From an uncultured Bacillota bacterium (GTDB lineage: Bacteria > Bacillota_I > Bacilli_A > RFN20 > CAG-826), in contig CAMOEH010000054.1 in the NCBI GenBank assembly GCA_946612055.1, positions 1-6,315 of the forward strand: a stretch of DNA of 6,315 nt, read 5' to 3'. Position numbers and translations under genes: made by a program. Positions 1-5,043 of the stretch are shown piece after piece; within the stretch, counting starts at the first letter, position 1; each line of letters starts with the position of its first letter. The notes beneath the pieces were generated by a model. The model was not told the origin of the DNA, made no database searches, and worked only from the letters and a program-made list of their open reading frames with translations.

Positions 1-52
1 CGGTGATCTTGATCCGCTTCATGAGGGAGCGGTTGGATTTCATCTTGGGCAC
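1..52 (-). CDS. rpmI: 50S ribosomal protein L35, N-terminal fragment
   Basis: This is the 5' end of the gene for ribosomal protein L35, a small basic protein of the large subunit. Seventeen codons are visible before the window edge. Read from a GTG start they give MPKMKSNRSLMKRIKIT, which matches the conserved L35 N-terminus (MPKMK followed by a K/R-rich stretch). An internal ATG at codon 4 is possible, but the MPK beginning is typical of the family, so GTG at 52-50 is preferred. It lies 14 bases after the infC stop in the usual infC-rpmI-rplT order, so it is almost certainly cotranscribed with infC and shares the infC leader control. The rest of the gene and rplT lie outside the window. Confidence 0.93.
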   Translation of the reverse strand, partial: MPKMKSNRSLMKRIKIT

Positions 53-62
53 AATTATCTCA

Positions 63-68
63 TTCCTT
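63..68 (-). promoter_or_regulatory. rpmI ribosome binding site overlapping the infC stop
   Basis: The sequence AAGGAA starts inside the infC TAA stop codon and ends 10 bases before the rpmI GTG. The overlap suggests that infC termination and rpmI initiation are coupled. Confidence 0.6.
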
Positions 69-627
69 ATTGCTTTTTGCTTTTCGATGCGAGGATGCTG
101 GAATAGCATTTTCCTTCCCAGAATGGGGCTTTTTCCACATTGATTGGTCCATCTTCAGAGACGATGGAGACGAAGCGGTTCATGACCTCTTCGGCGATTT
201 CTTTGTGGGCCATTTCCCTTCCTTTGAGGACGACGCGGACGTTGACTTTGTCTCCGTCAGCGAGGAACCCTTTGGCATGCTTGGCTTTCGTGCGCATGTC
301 ATGTTCCCCGATAGAGATGTGTAGCTGCACCTCTTTTAAGGCAGCGGCTTTGGAATTCTTTTTCGCGGCGCGTTCGGATTTCTGCTTCTCAAAGCGGTAT
401 TTGCCGTAATTGAGGATTTTGCAGACGGGCGGATTCGCGTTAGGGGCGACGCAGAAGAGGTCGAGGCCATGGCGAATCGCGAGGTCGTTGGCGGCGCGGG
501 AAGACATTCTCCCGAGATTTTCTCCATCAGGCCCGATCACCATGACTTCCGGATAGCGGATGTTTTCATTGATCGGATCGATGCGCTTTTGCGGGCGGCG
601 GCGGGCATTGGGGTTGAAGTATGCGAT
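67..627 (-). CDS. infC: Translation initiation factor IF-3, probable AUC start
   Basis: IF-3 binds the 30S subunit, keeps 50S off and checks start codon and initiator tRNA pairing. The predicted protein has 186 residues. The N-domain (about 20-88) carries the IF-3 signature KILNYGKYRFEKQK at 70-83, then a lysine-rich linker, then the C-domain (about 98-181) with KEVQLHISIGEHDMRTK. The last strand (EGKCYSSILAS) is less conserved than the usual EGR-M-M-LAP. An open frame continues upstream to a TTG at 663-661, but that extension runs through an intrinsic terminator and through the Shine-Dalgarno sequence itself. AAGGAGG (642-636) is followed after 8 bases by an in-frame ATC (627-625) and no in-frame ATG, GTG or TTG is suitably placed. 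Known infC genes often use AUU or AUC for autocontrol, so ATC is taken as the start. It is followed by rpmI. Confidence 0.93.
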   Translation of the reverse strand: MAYFNPNARRRPQKRIDPINENIRYPEVMVIGPDGENLGRMSSRAANDLAIRHGLDLFCVAPNANPPVCKILNYGKYRFEKQKSERAAKKNSKAAALKEVQLHISIGEHDMRTKAKHAKGFLADGDKVNVRVVLKGREMAHKEIAEEVMNRFVSIVSEDGPINVEKAPFWEGKCYSSILASKSKKQ

Positions 628-635
628 GTTCTCAT

Positions 636-642
636 CCTCCTT
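636..642 (-). promoter_or_regulatory. infC ribosome binding site that fixes the AUC start
   Basis: A full-strength AAGGAGG lies 8 bases before the in-frame ATC at 627-625. An ATG overlaps its last base (635-633 side) but is out of frame with IF-3 and too close to be used. The position of this site is the main argument for the non-canonical start. Confidence 0.82.
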
Positions 643-709
643 ACCGATAAAAAGCCGGGGCAATCATGCTCCGGCTAATGAAGGTTCAGTTTTGCAACTG
701 TAGCTTCGG
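643..709 (-). ncRNA. infC attenuator leader, probable L20 leader (antiterminator/terminator switch)
   Basis: Two mutually exclusive structures are visible. The terminator pairs AGCCGG (676-671) with CCGGCT (658-653), a 12-base loop, followed by TTTTAT. The antiterminator pairs CCG-aa-GCTA (709-701) with TAGCCGG (677-671), seven pairs with an AA bulge, and so consumes the 5' arm of the terminator. Inside the antiterminator sits a perfect hairpin CAGTT-GCAA-AACTG (700-687) with a GNRA-type loop. Just upstream is another small hairpin, GATTCC-CGAA-GGAATT. In Bacillus subtilis, L20 represses infC-rpmI-rplT by promoting termination in the leader. Gene context and architecture match that mechanism; family assignment to the L20 leader is inferred, not checked against a covariance model. 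Confidence 0.72.
653..676 (-). terminator. Conditional intrinsic terminator in the infC leader
   Basis: A six-pair GC-rich stem (AGCCGG/CCGGCT) with a 12-base loop is followed directly by a T-run, ending only 10 bases before the infC Shine-Dalgarno sequence. Its location before the gene, not after it, points to attenuation rather than operon termination. Confidence 0.7.
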
Positions 710-778
710 GCCAATTCCTTCGGGAATCTGGCGAGTCACCGGAGGGTGGCTGCTTTCTACGTTTTATCGACGTGAATA

Positions 779-806
779 AATATAACGATTTCCTTTAAGG
801 AATCAA
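779..806 (-). promoter_or_regulatory. Probable sigma-70-type promoter for infC-rpmI
   Basis: A TTGATT -35 element (806-801) and a TATATT -10 element (784-779) are separated by 16 bases. The predicted start is near 772, giving a leader of about 145 bases, a suitable length for an L20-type attenuator. The spacer contains a perfect 13-base palindrome (790-802). Confidence 0.6.
790..802. repeat. 13-base palindrome inside the infC promoter spacer
   Basis: TTCCTTTAAGGAA is a perfect inverted repeat around a central base. It occupies the -35/-10 spacer of the predicted infC promoter and touches the last bases of the -35 element. It could be a repressor operator, or chance in an AT-rich spacer. Confidence 0.4.
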
Positions 807-824
807 GAGGAAAATGCAAAAAAA

Positions 825-1241
825 TCAAAAAAAGACGGCCAAAGAGGTGGAAAGCGCGCCTTCGTTATCGAGCATGATGCGCGATTGCGTTACCGCAAGG
901 ATCAAAAATGCGACCCCTAAAAGCAAGAATAGTCCCAAGTTGATATAGACATATAAACTTTCTTTTCTCTTCTTTAGAATTGGGAACAAGAATAAGCAAA
1001 TGACAAGGAATGTCCCAATCATTCCCAAAGGGAAGCCTAGATTTGTTTTGTCTTCTAGGAAGATATGACGGAAATAAAGTCCTCCAAAGATGGAGCAAAT
1101 TAATCCTAAGGCGCTAGAAGCAATCAACAAGAGGAGGTGGTAATTGGGATAAAGCCCTTTGTACAGGAAAATGATCGTCGCCACGAAAGAGGCGGACATC
1201 AAGACGAATAGCAATATAAAGAGAACGCCAAGCGGAGACAT
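825..1241 (-). CDS. Small four-helix membrane protein of unknown function
   Basis: I do not recognise this 138-residue protein. It is very hydrophobic, with four probable membrane helices at about residues 4-26, 34-56, 69-88 and 97-117. The strongest positive cluster is KKRK at 90-93, between helices 3 and 4, which by the positive-inside rule places that loop in the cytoplasm and both termini outside. The only charged outer loop is around FRHIFLEDKTN (57-67). There is no signal peptidase site, transporter motif or catalytic motif that I can see. The ATG is only 3 bases after the stop of the Fic-family gene, and the preceding bases offer a poor ribosome binding site, so translation is probably coupled to that gene. 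The stop codon lies in a long T-rich run that may aid transcript termination. The two genes probably form one unit. Confidence 0.75.
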   Translation of the reverse strand: MSPLGVLFILLFVLMSASFVATIIFLYKGLYPNYHLLLLIASSALGLICSIFGGLYFRHIFLEDKTNLGFPLGMIGTFLVICLFLFPILKKRKESLYVYINLGLFLLLGVAFLILAVTQSRIMLDNEGALSTSLAVFF

Positions 1242-1244
1242 AAA

Positions 1245-2189
1245 TCAATTCTTGCAATAACGCTGATTACGGTCGGTTGGGACAAGAGGATTGGACATTT
1301 TGAGAACGCCCCCTTCTAATCCAGGGCGAAGATAATTCTTTTGTAAGCCTAGACGCGATTTTAGTCCAAGCAAGGCGCAGAGTTCATTCGCGCTATAATA
1401 ACGGCCTTCTTCCATTCTTTCGAGCAATTTCTCAACCAAAGCGTTGGTTGTAGGCTCTTTCTTTAATTGCTGACGGATCAAGGCGTCTACGCTAGAAGAA
1501 ACCAAAGAAAGCAACACTGCAAATAAAGGAGCGGAATCGCCATTAGAAATGGTCTTATCAAAGGCTTCGGCTATAGATGCCTTTCTTTCATAGAAATATT
1601 TTTCTAAGGGGATCGCGTAGAAAGCGCGGTCTTTCTTCCCTAAAGCCAATTTGAATAAATAACGGGCCAAGATGCCGTTTTCGCTAGAATAAGGGGCGAT
1701 CGCGTAGATTTCCATGTAATAGACGCAGGCTAAAAACAAAGGGGAAATCTCGCTTTTCTTGCCATAAGAAAGAAGGCCTTTCATCATTGCCTCGACGCGG
1801 TTATGCATGGGAAGAGGGTGGGGGAAACCTTCGGCTTTCCTGCCTAGACGAGTCGGGACGCCTTCTGGATAAAGGACTTTCTCATATTCTTCGCGGAAAG
1901 AAGGATCGACGGGATCAATCTTGCCAATGCGCTTATATAAAGAAACAAGGCCATCGATTTTGGGATTGCCCGTTTCTTCTAAGCGATTCAAAGTCCGGAT
2001 TTGGCTTGCCGTCAAAACGATGCCTTCATTTAACAAACTGAATTTGACGCTACTAGGGATTTCGATCTTTAAGGGGGAAGCAACAAGAACCGAAAGCTTT
2101 CCCAAGGAAAAGGAAATCTTCTCGACGAGATTCAAAATTTCGTGGTTAAGAGTAATCGCTGCCTTATAAGGCTCAATCTGTTTTGCCAT
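1245..2189 (-). CDS. Fic-family protein with degenerate active site and C-terminal winged helix
   Basis: The predicted protein has 314 residues. Its layout follows standalone Fic proteins, which transfer AMP or related groups to target proteins: an N-terminal helical part (NHEILNLVEKISFSLGKL, 15-32), a candidate inhibitory helix SLLNEG (51-56) that fits S/T-xxx-E-G/N, a core with the proline-rich loop PHPLP (123-127), a helix leading to the Fic loop, and a C-terminal winged-helix-like region (about 249-311) ending in KNYLRPGLEGGV and DRNQRY. The Fic loop, normally HPFxxGNGRxxR, reads APYSSENGILAR (165-176): the catalytic His is Ala, the first Gly is Glu and the first Arg is Ile. AMP transfer is therefore unlikely. 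A frame extending to a TTG at 2255 overlaps the thrS terminator, so the ATG at 2189-2187 is chosen, although it lacks a ribosome binding site. A non-enzymatic binding or regulatory role is inference. Confidence 0.78.
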   Translation of the reverse strand: MAKQIEPYKAAITLNHEILNLVEKISFSLGKLSVLVASPLKIEIPSSVKFSLLNEGIVLTASQIRTLNRLEETGNPKIDGLVSLYKRIGKIDPVDPSFREEYEKVLYPEGVPTRLGRKAEGFPHPLPMHNRVEAMMKGLLSYGKKSEISPLFLACVYYMEIYAIAPYSSENGILARYLFKLALGKKDRAFYAIPLEKYFYERKASIAEAFDKTISNGDSAPLFAVLLSLVSSSVDALIRQQLKKEPTTNALVEKLLERMEEGRYYSANELCALLGLKSRLGLQKNYLRPGLEGGVLKMSNPLVPTDRNQRYCKN

Positions 2190-2198
2190 CGTTTCTAT

Positions 2199-2204
2199 TT
2201 TAGG
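2199..2204 (-). promoter_or_regulatory. Candidate -10 element for the Fic-family gene
   Basis: TAAAAT ends 9 bases before the window position of the ATG's first base at 2189 when counted inclusively, with an AGAAACG-like stretch between. No good -35 element is visible and no Shine-Dalgarno sequence precedes the ATG, so transcription may begin at or next to the start codon. Weak evidence. Confidence 0.3.
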
Positions 2205-2252
2205 ACAAAAGATTTCGAAAAGAAAGAATGACCCTATATATTTTCCTATATA

Positions 2253-2282
2253 CAAAAACCCCTCCGCGATGGGAGGAGTTTG
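2253..2282 (-). terminator. Intrinsic terminator downstream of thrS
   Basis: AACTCCTCC and GGAGGGGTT form a nine-pair stem (one G-T pair) around a CATCGC loop and run into a T-tract. It begins four bases after the thrS stop codon and should separate thrS from the Fic-family gene. Confidence 0.88.
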
Positions 2283-2285
2283 AGT

Positions 2286-4184
2286 TTAGAATCTTGCTTT
2301 TTCGTCGATGGCTTTTTGAATGAGGGAGAGGAATTCCTCTAAGCTGACATTAGTCTGCTCTTTCTGGCCATAGATGCGATAAGTGACGCTTCCTTCTTCG
2401 GCTTCTTTGTCGCCTAAGACAAGCGTATAGGGGATTTTGTTCACCTGGGCTTGGCGTAAGCGATAGCCAAGCTTCTCGTTCTCGTCATTCATCTCGACGC
2501 GGATATCGTGATCGCGAAGGAATTTGGCGACTTTCTCGGCGTAATCGTGATGGGCTTCGTTATTGACGGGGAGAATGCTTACTTGAACTGGCGCAAGCCA
2601 AGTCGGGAAGGCGCCTCCATAATTCTCGATGAGGATGCCAAGGAAGCGTTCCACCGAGCCGAAGACGACGCGGTGAAGCATGACGGGCTCGACTTTCTCG
2701 CCATTAGAATCAATATAGGTGCATCCGAAGCGGTGGGGGAGATTGACATCAAGTTGGATCGTCCCGCATTGCCAGGTTCTTCCCATCGAATCGCGGAGTT
2801 TGAAGTCAAGCTTCGGACCATAGAAGGCTCCATCGCCTTCGTTGATCGAATATTCGTGCCCGCTTTCTTGGCAAGCTTTGGCTAAAGCGGCTTCGCTTTG
2901 ATCCCAGAATTCTTTCTCGCCAATATAATCGTCAGGACGCGTAGACAAGACGATGCGGTAATTGAGCCCAAAGACAGCATAGACTTCGTCGAAGAGGCTC
3001 ATGATGTTCTTCACTTCCCATTCGATTTGGTCCCTGCGGATGAGGGTATGCGCATCATCTTGGGTGAAGGCGCGAACGCGGAATAAGCCATTCAAGGCTC
3101 CGCTAGCTTCATGACGGTGGACGTGGCCTAGCTCAGCATATCGAAGCGGCAATTCCTTATAGGAATGGATGCCGTTTTTATAGACGAGGATCGCTCCAGG
3201 GCAATTCATCGGCTTGATCGCATAATCTTCTTCGTCGACCTTGGTCGTATACATGTTGTCTTTGTAATGGTCCCAATGGCCCGAAGTCTCCCATAAGGTA
3301 CGATTCATCATCGTCGGGGTTGCGATTTCTAGATAGCCTCTTTCGGCGTGGATCTTCCGCCAATAGGAGATCAATTGGTTATAGACGATTTGGCCTTTGG
3401 GCAAGAAGAAAGGCATGCCAGGGGCATAATCTGAAAGCATGAACAAACCGAGTTCTTTGCCCAAACGACGATGGTCGTTGGCTTTTCTTTTTTCAAGGAT
3501 TTCCAAGTGCTCTTTGAGGGCTTCTTCGCTAGGATAGCAAGTCGCGTAGATACGCGTGAGCATCTTGTTTTTGGAATCCCCTCTCCAATAAGCTCCGGCA
3601 ATCGAGAGCAATTTGAAATGCTTCAAATAAGAGGTATTTGGAACGTGAGGACCGCGGCAAAGGTCGATGAAATCGCCTTGTTCATACATTGAAATCGGTC
3701 CTTCGAGCTCTTTGATGTGCTCGACTTTGTAATGGTTGTCCTTGAAGACTTCGCAGGCTTCTTCCATCGAAAGTTCTTTCCTCTTGAAAGGAATGGCTTC
3801 TTTGGCGAGCTTTCTCATTTCTTCTTCGATCTTTGGGAAATCCGCGTCCGTGACGACGGTATCCCCGAAATCGACATCGTAATAGAACCCTTCTTCGATC
3901 GCGGGTCCAAAGCCAAATAAGCATCCAGGATATAGATGCATCAAAGCCTGGGCCATCATATGGCTGCAGGAGTGGTTAAGCATCTTGAATCCTTCTTCAT
4001 CGTTCCCGGTGATGAAGGAAATCTCGCTTCCTTCGGGGATAGGCTGATTAAGATCAAGAAGCCTTTCTCCGATTTTGATCGCGAGGATCTCTTTCTTTTT
4101 CTCGGGGCAAAGAAGCTTGACGGCATCAAAGCCGATCGCTCCATCGCTTAGTTGCATTTTCTTTCCTTCATAGACGATTTTCAT
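2286..4184 (-). CDS. thrS: Threonyl-tRNA synthetase
   Basis: This class II synthetase charges tRNA-Thr with threonine in the cytoplasm. The 632-residue protein is full length. It has an N-terminal TGS domain (about 1-60), an editing domain with HSCSH (71-75) and CRGPH (176-180) that clears mis-charged Ser, a catalytic core with motif 2 around RYAELGHVHRHEASGAL (348-364), and motif 3 around GSVERFLGILIE (509-520). The catalytic zinc ligands are Cys328 (MNCPGA), His379 (TQDDAH) and His504 (MLHR). The anticodon-binding domain is at about 530-632. All key residues are present. An open frame runs 40 codons further upstream, but through the T-box and its terminator, so the start is the ATG at 4184, seven bases or so after GGAGG. 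Expression should rise when tRNA-Thr is uncharged. A terminator follows the stop closely. Confidence 0.98.
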   Translation of the reverse strand: MKIVYEGKKMQLSDGAIGFDAVKLLCPEKKKEILAIKIGERLLDLNQPIPEGSEISFITGNDEEGFKMLNHSCSHMMAQALMHLYPGCLFGFGPAIEEGFYYDVDFGDTVVTDADFPKIEEEMRKLAKEAIPFKRKELSMEEACEVFKDNHYKVEHIKELEGPISMYEQGDFIDLCRGPHVPNTSYLKHFKLLSIAGAYWRGDSKNKMLTRIYATCYPSEEALKEHLEILEKRKANDHRRLGKELGLFMLSDYAPGMPFFLPKGQIVYNQLISYWRKIHAERGYLEIATPTMMNRTLWETSGHWDHYKDNMYTTKVDEEDYAIKPMNCPGAILVYKNGIHSYKELPLRYAELGHVHRHEASGALNGLFRVRAFTQDDAHTLIRRDQIEWEVKNIMSLFDEVYAVFGLNYRIVLSTRPDDYIGEKEFWDQSEAALAKACQESGHEYSINEGDGAFYGPKLDFKLRDSMGRTWQCGTIQLDVNLPHRFGCTYIDSNGEKVEPVMLHRVVFGSVERFLGILIENYGGAFPTWLAPVQVSILPVNNEAHHDYAEKVAKFLRDHDIRVEMNDENEKLGYRLRQAQVNKIPYTLVLGDKEAEEGSVTYRIYGQKEQTNVSLEEFLSLIQKAIDEKARF

Positions 4185-4191
4185 GATTGAA

Positions 4192-4196
4192 CCTCC
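4192..4196 (-). promoter_or_regulatory. thrS ribosome binding site
   Basis: GGAGG lies 7 bases before the ATG at 4184-4182 and downstream of the T-box terminator. It fixes the start against a longer open frame that runs back through the leader. Confidence 0.88.
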
Positions 4197-4200
4197 AATA

Positions 4201-4229
4201 AAATAAAAAACGCCCTTGCATAAGGACGC
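4201..4229 (-). terminator. T-box-controlled intrinsic terminator
   Basis: CGTCCTT (4228-4222) pairs with AAGGGCG (4217-4211) around an ATGC loop, followed by TTTTTTATTT. The 5' arm is shared with the antiterminator, giving the standard T-box switch. Confidence 0.92.
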
Positions 4230-4307
4230 CAGTAGACGCGGTACCACCTTATTTCGCAAAGAAAGAGCTTCTCTGCGCGCTCGTGGCTCGATAACGGGAT
4301 GCATCCG

Positions 4308-4326
4308 CTTGGCTTATTTCGCCAAG
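4308..4326 (-). repeat. Hairpin between Stem I and Stem III of the T-box leader
   Basis: CTTGGC and GCCAAG pair perfectly around a seven-base GAAATAA loop. By position it takes the place of Stem II. Its loop and flank repeat ten bases (GCGAAATAAG) that occur again just before the T-box sequence at 4258-4249. Confidence 0.6.
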
Positions 4327-4388
4327 AGCTCGGGAGTGGTACCTCGTTGCCTATAGGCAGGAAGCGTGTCTCCGTCAACGCAACCATA

Positions 4389-4416
4389 ATAATATGCCCA
4401 AAAAACAGGCTGTCAA
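4389..4416 (-). promoter_or_regulatory. Promoter of the thrS T-box transcript
   Basis: A perfect TTGACA -35 element (4416-4411), a 16-base spacer and TATTAT (4394-4389) predict a start near 4384-4381. That puts the first nucleotides almost at the base of Stem I, so no room is left for a longer Stem I within the transcript. Confidence 0.82.
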
Positions 4417-4483
4417 GAATGACGCTACCTCTTGATAGAATTTGCTGAAATTATTTCGTGATTTCTTATTGAAAAAACGCATA

Positions 4484-4966
4484 ATGAATCCGATGAACGG
4501 GAAGAAACTTCTAAAAATGGGCTTTGCCTTATTGGCATTAGGGCTATTTTCTTGCACCAATGCTACAAACTCTTCCAATATTGAAACGATTCCCGAGGAG
4601 GGAGAAACGATGGAAAAGATCATGCTTTCTTTGAAAATCGATGAGGAAACCGTGGACGTGACTTGGGAAAATAATCCGTCAGCAAAAGGACTATCACGTC
4701 TTGCTTCCAATGGCTTGCGCATCGATATGCGGATGTATGGAGGCTTTGAGCAGGTCGGATTGCTAGGTACTTCGTTGCCTTCTAACGATGTCCAAATGAC
4801 AACCTCTCCAGGCGATATCGTGCTTTATTCAGGCAATCAAATCGTGGTTTTCTATGGTTCAAATACTTGGGATTACACCAAACTCGGACACATCAACCTT
4901 TCTCGCGAAAAACTGGAAGATTTGCTTGGAAAAAAGCCCGTTTCCCTCTATATCAGTAAAAATTAA
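4484..4966 (+). CDS. Putative lipoprotein with a cyclophilin-like domain
   Basis: The predicted protein has 160 residues from the ATG at 4484, or 157 from the in-frame ATG at 4493. A basic start (NGKKLLK), a hydrophobic stretch (MGFALLALGL) and a lipobox LFSC put the lipidated Cys at residue 24, with an acidic, Asn/Ser-rich tether behind it. The mature domain (about 43-158) resembles the bacterial cyclophilin-like fold family: a strand-rich start (MLSLKIDEETVDVTW), an NPSAKGL helix start, and the conserved SPGDIVLYSGNQIVVFYG then WDYTKLGHI (about 108-137). Members of that family are often cell-surface proteins of unknown substrate; prolyl isomerase activity should not be assumed. A TTG at 4442 extends the frame, but the extension spoils the signal peptide. 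No clear ribosome binding site is seen. It is divergent from thrS and upstream of eno, with no visible terminator after it. Confidence 0.8.
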   Translation: MNPMNGKKLLKMGFALLALGLFSCTNATNSSNIETIPEEGETMEKIMLSLKIDEETVDVTWENNPSAKGLSRLASNGLRIDMRMYGGFEQVGLLGTSLPSNDVQMTTSPGDIVLYSGNQIVVFYGSNTWDYTKLGHINLSREKLEDLLGKKPVSLYISKN

Positions 4967-4998
4967 GACAAAAAGATACCGGTAATCCAATATTTTTC

Positions 4999-5010
4999 GC
5001 CCACGCGGGC
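4999..5010. repeat. Inverted repeat at the -35 region of the eno promoter
   Basis: GCCC-ACGC-GGGC is a four-pair inverted repeat placed where the -35 element of the eno promoter should be. It lacks a T-run on either strand, so it is not a terminator. An operator or activator site is possible but unproven. Confidence 0.4.
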
Positions 5011-5020
5011 AAGAATTGTT

Positions 5021-5026
5021 TATAAT
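5021..5026 (+). promoter_or_regulatory. -10 element of the eno promoter
   Basis: A perfect TATAAT is preceded by TTGTT, close to an extended -10, and lies 18 bases before the eno Shine-Dalgarno sequence. Nothing resembling TTGACA is found 15-19 bases upstream. The predicted transcript start is near 5033. Confidence 0.7.
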
Positions 5027-5043
5027 ACCCACGGTCTAATTTT

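Larger units (their letters stand above)
4201..4384 (-). ncRNA. T-box leader of thrS, threonine-specific, with short Stem I
   Basis: The T-box sequence AAGGTGGTACCGCG (4250-4237) is a near-perfect consensus. It can form the antiterminator AAGG/CCTT (4250-4247 with 4225-4222) with the seven-base bulge TGGTACC and a second helix GCG/CGT (4239-4237 with 4228-4226). The competing terminator follows. A nine-pair Stem III (4277-4255) immediately precedes AAATAAGG. Upstream, a lower stem CGGAG/CTCCCG encloses a loop holding ACC (4340-4338), a Thr codon followed by ACTCC as expected for a specifier. The bulge residue U after UGG predicts tRNA-Thr with A at position 73. Binding of uncharged tRNA-Thr should favour readthrough into thrS. 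Stem I is only about 45-50 bases, much shorter than the usual form. Confidence 0.92.

Noticed and set aside
628..663. 12-residue N-terminal extension of IF-3 from a TTG
   Set aside because: It overlaps the leader terminator and encodes the Shine-Dalgarno sequence, and has no ribosome binding site of its own.
825..860. Intrinsic terminator at the end of the membrane-protein gene
   Set aside because: There is a long T-rich run around the stop codon, but I could not draw a convincing hairpin before it.
2190..2255. 22-residue N-terminal extension of the Fic-like protein from a TTG
   Set aside because: The TTG lies in the T-tract of the thrS terminator, and no ribosome binding site precedes it.
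4185..4304. 40-codon N-terminal extension of thrS
   Set aside because: It runs through Stem III, the T-box and the terminator. The ATG at 4184 has a good ribosome binding site and gives the normal TGS-domain start.
4375..4722. 115-codon minus-strand frame over the thrS promoter and the lipoprotein start
   Set aside because: It overlaps the lipoprotein signal peptide and the thrS promoter, and its translation has no family resemblance.
4977..4984. TACCGGTA palindrome after the lipoprotein gene
   Set aside because: It is eight bases with no loop and no T-run suitably close behind it, so it is not a terminator; short palindromes of this size are common by chance.
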